From positions 1 through 15,979 of the forward strand of contig JAKOGH010001058.1 in NCBI GenBank assembly GCA_024811115.1: a stretch of DNA of 15,979 bases, read 5' to 3'. Source of the stretch: Terana coerulea (Eukaryota > Basidiomycota > Agaricomycetes > Polyporales > Phanerochaetaceae). Numbering within the stretch: position 1 is the first letter of the stretch; every line of letters begins with the position of its first letter. Under the pieces are notes generated by a model. That model ran no database searches and was not told where the DNA came from. It saw only the letters and a program-made list of their open reading frames with translations. Below, one piece after another: positions 1 through 9,439 of this stretch. The position numbers and the translations under genes were made by a program.

Positions 1-708
1 CCCTCATCGACACTTTGATCATATATAGCATCAATACTGGGCTTCTGACGAGGTGCGTGCGGTGCGCCCAACATAATCACCGTGGCCTAACCGATGAAAA
101 CAGTGTCACCACGCTTGCGGACCTGATCACGGTACGTCCCCCTTCCAAGTCGTCGCGACAGGCCTCCGACTTATCAGCGTTGGTAGTGCATCACGATGCC
201 GGACAATTACATATTTATTGCTAGTAAGTACCTTACTTTTTCTCCGCCGCGACGCTCCCTAACCCCCTCCCAACAGTTTACTTCACCTTGGGCGAATGTA
301 AGCACTTCGAAGCGTCAACCCTTGCCCTGCATCACACTCACCCCCTCGCGGTATAGTGTACGCCAACTCGTTGATGGCCTCGTATGTGTCGTCTCGCTTC
401 TCCCCTTTTGACGGCACGCATGCTCACACTTGGCCCAGCCTTAACGCGCGAGAGCTTCCGGCGCGACGCACAGGTCGTCCTGATGGACATGCCATCCGGC
501 GTGCGGTCCGGCGCCTCGGGGAACGGCATGCACTTCGCGCCAACCATTCGTATCGTGCGTCCTTTCCGCACCAGCTTGAGTGCTGTCCAGCGCTGACCTA
601 TGGCGGTTACCTGCATTATAGGGCTCTACATCCAAGTCAGGAGTGCTTCACTCTCGTGCGGACGAGATGGAGCTCGCGGAGCAAGGCATCAAGTCCCTGG
701 ATATCTAG
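1..708 (+). CDS. DUF6534-type integral membrane protein, C-terminal part (5' end outside window)
   Basis: Only the last ~121 residues are present. I read seven exons: 1-52, 104-131, 187-223, 277-297, 357-381, 439-554 and 622-708, separated by GT-AG introns of 51-67 nt. The joined product contains IIYSINTGLLTS, then MPDNYIFIA, YFTLGELYANSLMAS and LNAR, which is the order seen in the last two membrane helices and helix-end LNAR motif of fungal DUF6534 proteins. A polar tail with MDMPSGVRSG and EMELAEQGIKSLDI follows. The family is basidiomycete-rich, multi-pass and of unknown function. After LNAR the frame must shift: two bases (CG) seem to be missing from the CGCG stretch near 445-450. With them restored the coding length is an exact multiple of three. 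The exon structure is seen directly; the family call rests on remembered motif order. The first exons and N-terminal helices lie upstream of the window. Confidence 0.72.
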
Positions 709-722
709 TAGTGTTTAGCCCT

Positions 723-783
723 GTACGTGACCGACGCACCACCTACCCCGTCTCCCTACACTGACAAATTTCTTTTTGGGCAG
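723..783 (+). other. Possible intron in the 3' UTR of the DUF6534-type gene
   Basis: Fifteen bases after the stop codon at 706-708 there is a good donor (gtacgtgac). A pyrimidine-rich stretch, a ctgac branch-like site and the acceptor tttgggcag follow at 781-783. The length of 61 nt matches the coding introns of this gene. It would be a spliced 3' untranslated region. Evidence is splice-signal shape only. Confidence 0.35.
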
Positions 784-1511
784 GATACCTCTTCGCGGGC
801 GGAATCTGGCTTCGCCGCGCGGCGACCGAGTCAAGATGTACGAAACTCCGTGTGGGGGATGTTGTATTTTGCATGTATACCTTTTATTACATATATGTAC
901 CACCATATGCCAAACATGCGTTGAAGAAACCACACTCTTTTGGAAGAGATCGGCGCTGCTTGCTTACGTCTCACAGGTCTTTCAACGACGAGCACATTTG
1001 AGTGTACCTGGCTTGTGGTGGACTAGTATTGGACTGGTTGGTTTTAGAAGGCCGCAGCCTGGCGTTGCCTTTATGAACTACAATCCCGTATTGAAGTTAC
1101 CAATGGCCGCCCAGTTGTGTGCAGTGGACTGCGGCACCTGCTGAGTGGGTTTGCTGTGTGGAAGTCAGGCCGCCAACTTGAAGCAGGCATGCAAGGTTGA
1201 AGGATGCCGAAAAGGTCTGAAAGGGTCTGAAGCGCCGTGTTTTCGTAGGGCGCCTCCGAACTGCTGCATCTCATCGTCTCCCACCACCGTGCCTCGGAAG
1301 AAATATTCATACCCACTGCTGTCCGTGCGTTTTAAGCCTGGCACGAAAGTGGGATCCAGCCCATTTCAGTGTATTTCTGCTTATCCTATGCTAGCGGTAC
1401 TGTGGTGAGCACCTCAATTTACGGCTATGTATTTTAAACTCATGAAGTGACGTACTTGAGGCTTTAGAGCGTACTTCATGATACCATTTTGTTACCGACA
1501 ACATCTACAGC
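784..1511. other. Intergenic region, no gene recognised
   Basis: This is the remaining 3' flank of the DUF6534-type gene and the 5' flank of the OXR1 gene. Several short ATG-started frames overlap here, but none has coding-like composition, splice partners or a recognisable motif. The part after about 840 is AT-richer with TATA-like and ATATATG runs. The 40 bases before the OXR1 start (ttgttaccgacaacatct around 1489) are the likely 5' UTR. No repeat was seen. Confidence 0.5.
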
Positions 1512-3597
1512 ATGACACAACCACTGTCTACCATACCATCGTTAATACCTCTACCCGCGGGTTCGGGGCAGACACCCAACAATGATGCCAAAGACGATAT
1601 CTTCGCAACCCTCTTCTCTCCCTCAACACCTCGAGCATCTCCTATTCTTAATCCTGTAGCTGACAGTAGTGTGGTTGAGCCAATTAGACCGCCAATCCGT
1701 CACTCCCGAACCTCTTCGGTAGACTCTGACTTTGGCTCATTCGTCTCGGTGCCGTCAACTGAACACCCTCTGCATGCGCTAGGCCCTGCGCCCGATGTAG
1801 CAGATCCTTTTGCGGGGCTCCAGAAGTTTGGGTTCTTCGACCGCTTTATGGAGGAGGCGAAGGCGGCGACGGAGAGAAACAAGAGGGCTGTGGTGGATGA
1901 GCTGCTGAACCACGAGGACGACCCCTGTACTTCCTGCGAGATGGTGCGTGCTTCTCGTGTTTGTGCGTGAAGGATTAACGCCAACATGCTACGCAGACAC
2001 GCACGATGCAATGGAGACGCAGCAGACTCGTGGCTTCGCAGAAGCTTCGTCGTCTAAGCTGACGCCAACACCCTCGAGACCGGGTTCCAGTCTTGGGACG
2101 GCGCCGGCACAGACTTTACATACATCTGGATCGACACTTATCGATTTCCTTGACCGACCCTGGACTCAAGATCCGCCCACTCATTCCACTCACCTATTAT
2201 CCAACCGCAAACTATTCATGCCCAACAACCTATGTCGAGGGCCAACCCACCTCTCATGACCCCTGCCATCGCGCCGCCAGCCCGAATCAGTCCCAGCCAC
2301 AGTCCACAACCTCCATTTGACCCGCCCACCGATCTTTTGGACGAGGTCCTTGAGCACGAAGATGACCCCATGTTCCATTCAACAACAGAGAGCCAGAGTC
2401 TCAGCGCGTCCCGTACCTCCACGCCTCGTCCACCGCCTTCAGAGACACCCGAGCCAAAGGTTCGATCGCGCCATCCAACGCGCGCATCCAACTGGACCGA
2501 ACCAGGGCGGCTTCGGTCCCCGTCAATACCGGCCACGCCAATGCGCCCCTCGACGCCGGAAGTGCAGCGGACGCAGTCGTATTTCACACCTTCATCGTTC
2601 ACCTCTGCCGCTTCCTCCTTTCCTACCAAATGGGTCTCATCCCTCCTCTCACGTCCTGGCCCATCAGTTTCCCCGCCACCCCCGCGACCATATGAACCAG
2701 AAGGTATGCCGTCAAGAGCATCTACGATTCCCGGTGCATTGCCGACGAGTATAAGCCACGGCACACCCTTCGGCGCGCACACATACGTTGCGCCGTCAGG
2801 CGCACCGGGTTTGCGGGCGACCGCGCGTGGAACAAGGGTTTTGAGTTTGACAAGGAAAACGTGGAACGGGCGAGCATAAAGCTGACGGGCCGGAAAGAGG
2901 GGACTCATGGGATCTTGAGCGTTCCATTAGCCGACAAGGTGGGTGCATACTTTGATTCGGTATTCACAACTAAAGCGAGAATACTGTTTAGCTGAGACCA
3001 CATTTGCCCGCTTTAAAGCGACTTCCACGGTCATGGTCACTGCTGTATAGCATAGATCAACACGGCGTATCCCTCAACACACTGTATGGTCGTTGTGAGG
3101 CTCATACCGGCGGTGCTCTGGTCGTGATGCGCGACTCGAACGATACCGTCTTCGGAGCGTGGATGGGCGAGGGTTTACGCATGAGCAAGGGGTCGTATTA
3201 CGGCAGTGGCGAATCGTACGGTTGCACCGCGTTTGTGGTGGGCAGGAGAGCTAATGGTGCACGCAGATTTTTGTGGAGGTCAGCCACAGAAGACAAGCTG
3301 AAGGTGTACAAGTGGACCGGCAAGAATGACTACGTAGCGTTGTGTGACCCGGAGTACATCTCATTCGGCGGAGGGTACGTGCGCTCGGATACAATTCAGG
3401 AGTGCATTCCATCTAAGTTCCTCTATAGCGAAGGCCATTACGGTCTGTACCTCGACGAGACCCTTGCGGACGGCTCATCCGCACGGTGTCCTACGTTTGA
3501 CAACGAGCCGCTGTGCTCGGCAGGCCCGAGGCAGGGCGAAGGTATTACCTTCGAATGTGTGGGGCTCGAAGTGTGGGAGTCGGGGGTAATACCGTAA
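1512..3597 (+). CDS. OXR1: Oxidation resistance protein 1 homologue, TLD domain protein
   Basis: Five exons: 1512-1943, 1997-2938, 2992-3215, 3267-3374 and 3429-3597, with introns of 53, 53, 51 and 54 nt. The product is about 625 residues once three single-base losses are restored. The N-terminal part is Ser/Pro/Thr-rich and probably disordered, with SVDSDFGSFVSVPS near residue 75 and two DE(L/V)LxHEDDP motifs. The TLD domain fills roughly residues 455-625: RLPRSWSLLYSIDQHGVSL, GALVVMRDSNDTVFGAWMGE, GSGESFLWR, KVYKWTGKNDYVALC, EGHYGLYLDE, FDNEPLC and FECVGLEVW. These are hallmark blocks of OXR1/TLDc proteins, which act in oxidative-stress resistance; in yeast Oxr1 promotes V-ATPase disassembly. 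Frame breaks: CCCC at 1922-1925 (one C short, giving HEDDPLYFL), CC at 2193-2194, and TTT at 2810-2812 (one T short, giving GFAGDRAWNKGFEF). The last two introns are multiples of three without stops, so unspliced sequence reads through. The start is chosen because it opens the conserved N-terminal frame. The family call is firm; function is inferred from the family. Confidence 0.9.
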
Positions 3598-3756
3598 AGC
3601 AGGGGTGCGCCGACGATCGGCCCGGACACGAAGCGTGGGGTCGACCCGGGGTAATCCAATTCATGGGCTTCCACATTCAAGCTATGTATATGACCGACAG
3701 GAACTATCAAGACGAGACATTGTATACCACCCCATCTCACGGACACTATTTAAGCT

Positions 3757-3762
3757 AATAAA
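3757..3762 (+). terminator. AATAAA polyadenylation-like signal after OXR1
   Basis: An AATAAA hexamer lies 160 bases after the OXR1 stop codon in locally AT-rich DNA. Fungal poly(A) signals are loose, so this is a candidate 3' end only. Confidence 0.4.
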
Positions 3763-4238
3763 CTACTTGTTCCTTGGGCAACTCGTGGCTCATACATTAT
3801 TGATTGCTGTGCTGTAAGTGCGGTGTTGGATTCTATCTTACCGATAATTTGCAAAGGCACAAGTAGAAAAGCCAAAGTTGATTCGATTCATTGCTTTCAC
3901 TGAACTGCAGTACCTAGGCATGATTGCCAGCATCTAGCTCGTATCTTGAATGCCTGTTCATTGACACCTCGTCTTCAGCCGCATTGTATGGGGCATACAA
4001 AGTTGGCACTGATGGGATCAGCAGAGTAAGCAGTCATTTGTATGCGACTAAGAAAGCTTGTAGCCCCCAATCACGGCTTCCGGTAAAGGCCTAGACTCCC
4101 GTGCGATCGCTGCGAAACTCTCGCCAGCACTCTCGCGACGACTTCTCGCGGACAGGACAAGTCTGAGTCTCCCGCTACGACGACCACCACGACGACCGCC
4201 ACAGGCACATAGAGGGCTCCGGCCTAACCACCACCAGC
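3763..4238. other. Intergenic region and probable promoter of the methyltransferase gene
   Basis: No coding frame is convincing here. The left part (to about 4080) is AT-richer, without recognised motifs. The right part is GC-rich with pyrimidine blocks and an imperfect CGACGACCAC repeat at 4176-4201, ending in ccaccagc directly before the ATG at 4239. This is typical of a 5' UTR/core promoter in a compact basidiomycete genome. No TATA box was evident. Confidence 0.45.
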
Positions 4239-5782
4239 ATGCCGCACATACTCCAGCGACACCCTCGCTACGCCCTCCTCTTCGCCGTCCTCATCATTGG
4301 CTCCTTCCTGTACCTCAACGCGCCCTACCCTACACATGACTACACCGCGAGCACCGTTGGTTTTCCTGGAGATTCAACGCTCTCGGCGAGAGTGGAACGG
4401 GCAGAGAAAGCGTATAGGAAAGTGGTAGAGAAGAGACAGACTCTCATTAAGAAACATGGGCCTTCGCCTTCGCAAGTTGTTATGTGTGTATCTCGGAGTT
4501 TTGCATCGCCGGAGTGAGTTAACCGTGTGTACAGGTTTCCGCCAAACCAAGACCCATGGCCAGCATACACCGTCTGTAAGTGAAAGCGCTGCTGGCGAGC
4601 GCTGCTAGAGCTGAAACATACCTCCTATAGGGGACTTCTTTCCGCCTGCATTCAACTGCCCTCACGAACTGGAGCGGATTGGCACATTAGGGGATGGAGG
4701 GAAATGGTCGTGTGGTGTTTCTCGCATTGCACAAAAGCCAGATTGCATCATCTACTCTTTTGGTGAGTGAATTTGTTCTCCGCACAGGTGTATGGGCCAG
4801 AGGGGGTGCGAAGAGCTGGCCTTCGAAGTTTTGTTCAGTTGTATTGGTGTATAGCGCACTTCGTCCCTGCAGGTCGTTATTGCGGTACCTGCAGGTCACG
4901 CAGAGACATATTTCGCAGCACAACCCTAGAAGCTCAGTTTTCACATGAAAGCGCCGTTGGGGAACTATTGAAGCACTTTGTCTTCACTCCGGGGGGTTGG
5001 AGTAGAGCCAAGTCTCCGACGTTTAGGATATGGCTCGTCAACTATGCCCTATCATGCCTGCTTGTATGCATACCTCTGCTCTCACTGACACCCTCATTGC
5101 AGGAATGGATTGGGAATCATCTTGGGAGGCCTCGGTGCTAGAGAACACGGAGCAGTGCGAAATCTGGGGCTACGACCATCAACGCAAAGGCTTCGGACGA
5201 CAAGTCTCACACGCCTCCTTCTCACGGAAACACCGTACACACTTCGCCTCGCACGTCCAGCTCGGCCCAGAGGACAAGCATGCGAAGAACGACGATCCGA
5301 AACTGTACACGCTTGAGAACGTCATGGAGACTAACGGCCATACGTTCATCGACATCCTCAAGATCGATATTGAGGGCTACGAGTTCGACACCGTCCGCGC
5401 CATGTTGCAGCCGTACGTCGACAGCGGGCGGCCCTTCCGTTTGGCCAGCTGCAGATCGAGCTGCACCTTTGGAGCAAGAAGTTCAGCGACTTCTTGAGCT
5501 GGTGGGAGTTGCTGGAGGCGGCGGGTCTGCGTCCGGTCATGATGGAGCCCAACTTGGTATACGTGAACTACAACAGGCAGAGTGGAGCGGAGCTCGGGGA
5601 GGTACGGTTGCACAATGTGATCTAGTTCTCTTTCCGATACTAACATGGTCTCCAAGTATACCTTCCTCAACATCAAAGGCAGCAACATCTTCATCTCGGA
5701 TCCCCCATCACCCGCAACGTCTAACGAGCCAGCAGACGGCGAAGTGGACCCGAAGTTCATTCGGCACGGTCCACGGGAGTGA
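4239..5782 (+). CDS. Membrane-anchored methyltransferase, Methyltransf_22/FkbM-like (METTL24-type)
   Basis: Five exons: 4239-4483, 4535-4575, 4631-4762, 5103-5601 and 5657-5782. The product is about 347 residues if one base is restored. Residues 11-26 (YALLFAVLIIGSFLYL) form one hydrophobic helix after a short basic N-terminus, so a type II anchor with a lumenal catalytic domain is likely. A stretch rich in charged residues (SARVERAEKAYRKVVEKRQ) follows, probably a stem coiled coil. Catalytic-domain blocks are FFPPAFNCPHELERIG, LGDGGKWSCG, DCIIYSFG, then CEIWGYD, and FIDILKIDIEGYEFDTV near residues 222-238, the acidic LKIDIEG loop common to FkbM-type methyltransferases. QLQIELHLW and EPNLVYVNYNR complete the fold. 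The substrate is unknown; related fungal and animal proteins are assumed to be SAM-dependent. One C is missing at CC 5437-5438: restoring it turns RLASCRSS into FPFGQLQIEL. The 340-nt third intron is atypical. Family confidence is high, function low. Confidence 0.82.
4763..5102 (+). other. Unusually long intron (340 nt) in the methyltransferase gene
   Basis: The donor gtgagtg at 4763 and acceptor attgcag at 5100-5102 join SFG to MDWESSWEA, matching the family. Every other intron identified in the four conserved genes is 51-67 nt. Inside there is a 10-bp direct repeat cctgcaggtc at 4866-4875 and 4888-4897, and several cryptic GT/AG sites, but no clear inverted terminal repeat or open exon. It may hold an old insertion or an alternatively used exon. 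Confidence 0.6.
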
Positions 5783-6464
5783 ACCCGTCCCATCCTTCAT
5801 ACAGCCTGCTCAGGCGCGCTCTGCACGCCTCGCCGCGCGCCATATACCCGCAGTCCGCCTGCCCCAGCCCGCCCCCGCTCAAAAGTGTCGCAGCTCAGCG
5901 ACCGGAGGATACCGCATAGCTCCTACGCGTGGACCCTTTGGCTTAGGATCCTGTGTATGAGCACGGGGCGCAGGCTGTCTCGTACATACGGTATAGACAC
6001 GGTGATATGCTAAGGGAGACTCACACGAATGTATGTTAGTTATACATATGTAATTGCGCACTGGGATTAGCATTCTCTTACTCAGCGATGTCCAGAGTGT
6101 TGGGGTCGGAGGAGTGGAAGCGACGGGACCCTGAAGTGCAGCTGGTAGCAGTTACTGACAAACTGACGCAAGGACAAGCCTACGGGAGTCGCGTTGTACA
6201 TGTTAGGAACGCCACAAGGTCAATGCTTGCCGGAATGGGATTCAGACGTAAGGCACTGAGGTTTCCAGTTGTGCATCGAGCTCAGAGGTCACTACGTAGC
6301 AGCAGGGAGCCATGTCCTATAGCGACACTTTTGTTGAATTTGATGGTAAGTTGGAAATCGTGAATAGACGTAGTTTAGTACGAGTTTAGATTGGGGCACC
6401 GTCATCTGTAGGATAGCATACATCGTTGCTACTACAGCGTGCGGCAGGACCCCGGAAAATACCC
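5783..6464. other. Intergenic region between methyltransferase gene and TIR transposon
   Basis: GC-rich, proline/alanine-like readthrough continues to about 5960 as the 3' UTR. Beyond that the DNA is mixed in composition with short spurious frames, for example a 91-codon frame at 6088-6363 without family motifs or clear introns. No repeat or RNA gene was recognised. Confidence 0.45.
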
Positions 6465-6498
6465 TACGTCAGGAAAATCAGGGTTGGATTATAAGCAC
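6465..6498 (+). repeat. Left terminal inverted repeat of the TIR element
   Basis: It begins TACGTCAGGAAAATCAGGGT and continues TGGATTATAAGCAC. It pairs with 11325-11359 read on the opposite strand, with small gaps in the A-run and before GGGT. TA at 6465-6466 is the presumed target-site copy. Confidence 0.75.
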
Positions 6499-6720
6499 TT
6501 TCGAACTATATGAAGATTATAACCCGCGGCGGGGCGCATTAAGAGTGTAGATACGCACAAATAAACCTCGGTGACTATGATTATGAGTGATTATAAGCCT
6601 GGCGGCGTAATTATGAGGGATGATAATGCTACCGAGCACCATTATGAGCGTGCATAACGGTGCCCGGCCCAGTTATAAGTACAGATATGCCTACCTAGGC
6701 GTGAATATGACGAGTTACCG
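6489..6720. repeat. Left subterminal repeat cluster, ATTATRA motif
   Basis: About ten spaced copies of ATTATRA or close variants occur here, for example gattataagc near 6485, gattataaccc near 6516, gattatgagtgattataag near 6579-6598, attatgagg near 6611 and attatgagcg near 6641. Copies are 15-40 bp apart with GC-rich spacers. The same words recur at the right end. Confidence 0.6.
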
Positions 6721-7462
6721 GTGCTTGTAATCTTGGTCGCCGCAAAGCCGAGCCTGTGCAGACATCGAACGGAAACAGGCGCCATCGCCAGTGCATTTGG
6801 TGGATTTGATTGCTCGTGGCGCTTGCTGAATTCAGGAGTAAATCGTGACTGTTGTGCAAGTTGATTGTGTCCTACGTAAGACTTCCGTTAGTTCCGAGTA
6901 GGCTATAAGTGATTAAAGGCTATTTTCTGCGTTGCAAGAAATTTGTGATAGTCAGCGAATGCCTGTACTGCGTATGAGCAATTTCCGAGTCACTTAGGAG
7001 CCTTTGTTTGCCTCCGTAAGCGTGATTACATCAGGGCATCTACGGCGTCTACTCAAACCTCGCCGCCCGCACGCATGCCGCTCCCTGCTATTCTCACCAG
7101 TAATTTCAGTCGCGTAGACCCTCACAATCCAGAGCACTCGGATCAGTCGCGCCAACCGACGTATCCGTTACGACTAGCAATCATATGGATGCTCAACCAG
7201 TTCTTTGACATGTGCGTACGAGGTCTAAACTCTCAGCTCAGCCTGGCGTGAAGTGCGGAGCTCGGGAAAACGCATATGGTTGTGCTACACCACCATGGGT
7301 GAGCTAAACGACCACTTGTAGAGCTTCAGGCTACTCACGCAGCTGTATCGCTAGAGAAACCGGAGCCTGCCATGTGTTTTGAGGTCACGCCGGGGCACCA
7401 CCGAGACACTACCGCTGAACACCGCGATCTGAACGCGATGAACGGAGCAGTGTCCAGGCGCA

Positions 7463-7740
7463 ATGCTTGATGCCCGTCATGAAGTATGCTTGCGTATCTT
7501 ATTTGGTGCGTATGCCTCATTTATTTTTACCATCATCCCCCTTACCCGTGTCCTTGCCTATTTGTATATATTATCAGCCATTTTCGGTCGATGGTGCCAG
7601 ATGGCCTACATGCTGTCGAACGACGTCCACGAAGTGCAGCTCCCACTAGCAAACGCATTAGTCCGACGGATCGAATTTCTATGGGTCAGGTGGCTTGACA
7701 GCGACGCAAGGTACCAACATGGTCCCAGTACTCGCCGACT
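7463..7740 (+). pseudogene. Possible relic of a transposon-associated open reading frame
   Basis: One frame reads FGRWCQMAYMLSNDVHEVQ, then LPLANALVRRIEFLWVRW. The amphipathic, Trp-rich composition looks more protein-like than the surroundings, and the style reminds me of large repetitive proteins found in Agaricomycete transposons, but I cannot name a family. Upstream and downstream in this frame the sequence becomes cysteine-rich and unlike protein. Treat as a weak relic, not as a working gene. Confidence 0.22.
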
Positions 7741-8111
7741 AGGAGCGTGTTCGGGCGGCTCGCTTAAAGAATGTAGCAGAGACCCGTGTATGACAGAGGA
7801 CGCACTCAACCGCCACTGTGCATGCTACCAGCGGTGACGGACGGATGTCTATCCTGCCAATTTCTGAGAATTTACCGAGAACACGGGATGATTCTATTTT
7901 TCTAGGGGTGATTGTCTTGGCCGGTTGCCGTTCTGTACGGCCTCGCGTAAAGGTCTGTCGCAAGCTGACTAATGAGCCGTCGCTAAATTTTCATATAAGG
8001 TAGATGGATGTCTTCGAGGAGGACCGCTCATCCAAGACATCTTTCACCACTGAAAGTCACTGCTGCGGCTCTCTCGCCACGATTTTTCACTTACCAATCA
8101 ATTGGCCTACC

Positions 8112-8608
8112 ATGTCCTTTATCACCAATGAAGCTCTCGCTCAGACTGCCCGCGATGTCCCTCAAGCTTTGCCTACCGTTCAGGCGGTGCAATAATCTTC
8201 TCCAGATTGTGCCTGCCAGTGACCTGCGAGCAAGGCTCCATGCAATACCTGCGGATTCTGCAATCCCTGCTACGTTGGCGATCGCACGACGTGTAAGTCT
8301 TGTTCAGCCTTGTGTATGGTCCTCGAAACGCTCAAACATTTTCATGCTTTAGCGACTTCTATATTTCATGCAGATCGCCATGCCCAAGGAGCGACTTGAT
8401 GCACTGTTAGAGTGGTGGGATCAGTAAGCTCACTCGTAAGCTCTGCGCCTAATCATGTTTTACTAATCTGGTCTCAATTAGACGTCTGTTTAGCTTTGAT
8501 CACGAGTCAGGCGATGTTCTTCCGAACAACGCCGAGACGGTCATGGGCCAGATGTTGGCTCAGATCAAGGCCGCCGAAGCCGCTGGAGGTAGTGACGAGT
8601 CTGAGTAG
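8112..8608 (+). CDS. Small spliced gene of unknown function inside the TIR element
   Basis: Three exons: 8112-8292, 8374-8423 and 8482-8608, with introns of 81 and 58 nt. The second intron has a textbook TACTAAT branch site at 8461 and TTAG acceptor. The product would be about 119 residues, acidic at its end. It starts MSFITNEALAQTARDVPQAL; its middle contains DLRARLHAIPADSAIPATLA and MPKERLDALLEWWDQ; its tail contains SFDHESGDVLPNNAETVMG and ends AAEAAGGSDESE. It is probably helical. The first exon changes frame near CAATAAT at 8190-8196: restoring two A residues gives AVQNNLLQIVP and an exact multiple of three. A shorter alternative uses ATG 8152 with no correction (about 105 residues). The second and third exons join perfectly in frame. 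I do not recognise the family. Its place inside the element suggests either a transposon-encoded accessory protein or captured host sequence. Confidence 0.5.
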
Positions 8609-9439
8609 TGCAGTGGTCAGTTCTACCCCAACATGGGTCGCTCGTAGTTTGTTTGTAGCTGTTTAGAATGATAGAATGATTTTGGATGACAAAACCAAAT
8701 GCTGCCTGCTTAAATGGGAGAATAGTGTGCAGGGGCAGCAGGGCTTGAGACGGCTAATAACCGGGTGCAGGCGTTGTAGGCCCCAAATAGATCGCATGAC
8801 TTAGATTAATGTTTGTGAACCTAGGATTGGGACAAGCCTCGTACGCCTTCAAAGGTACACTATCATGCTGTAGCTCCCAAGCTAAAAATTACTTATCTCA
8901 GCTGTATATGTCATGAGAGTATCCCGGGTTATTATCTCCACAACTCTTTCAGCTATTTCATGACTTTTCGCTGCTGTAACCCGGTTCCAGTCGGGTTCTG
9001 GTATCGTTTTCAGTCACTTGCAAGTTGTACCATGAAGCTATACGATTTACGGTGATTGCAGTAAATTGTTCACTTATACACGGGTCCTGCACTTTGCACG
9101 GGCCTTACGTTGGCTCAGGAAAATTTCGGGATCAGCTCGATGGAGCTGTGCAGCCGGGCGCTTCGGGCGCTTACTGCGAGCAACCTCGCCTCTTCGCCAC
9201 GCCGTCGCGCCGCCATCGCACAATGCCCCGCGTAACTCGAAATAGTGCTCGAACAACAGGACAGACTCATAACAAGGCACATAATGATTGGGTAACAAGT
9301 GGGCACCCAAATCCTCTGCAAGACTGGCAGTGTAGGGACTGCAAGAAGTGGTTTTCTGCAAAGAAGAATGGACTTGCAATCCTGATTCTGGTGTCAATGT
9401 CTAAATTAGATATATTTTCATGTACACTAGATACATGAG

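Noticed and set aside
338..616. 92-codon minus-strand frame
   Set aside because: It overlaps the DUF6534-type exons, whose splice sites and motifs on the plus strand account for the sequence.
2216..2908. 230-codon minus-strand open frame
   Set aside because: It lies antisense to the GC-rich, Pro/Ser-rich OXR1 linker, where the opposite strand is often open. It shows no family motif, and the plus strand explains the sequence.
9223..9396. Plus-strand frame with WQCRDCKKWF, zinc-ribbon-like
   Set aside because: It has only one CxxC pair and no partner pair downstream, and the frame soon becomes hydrophobic and random-looking. The minus strand here may also belong to the decayed element gene.
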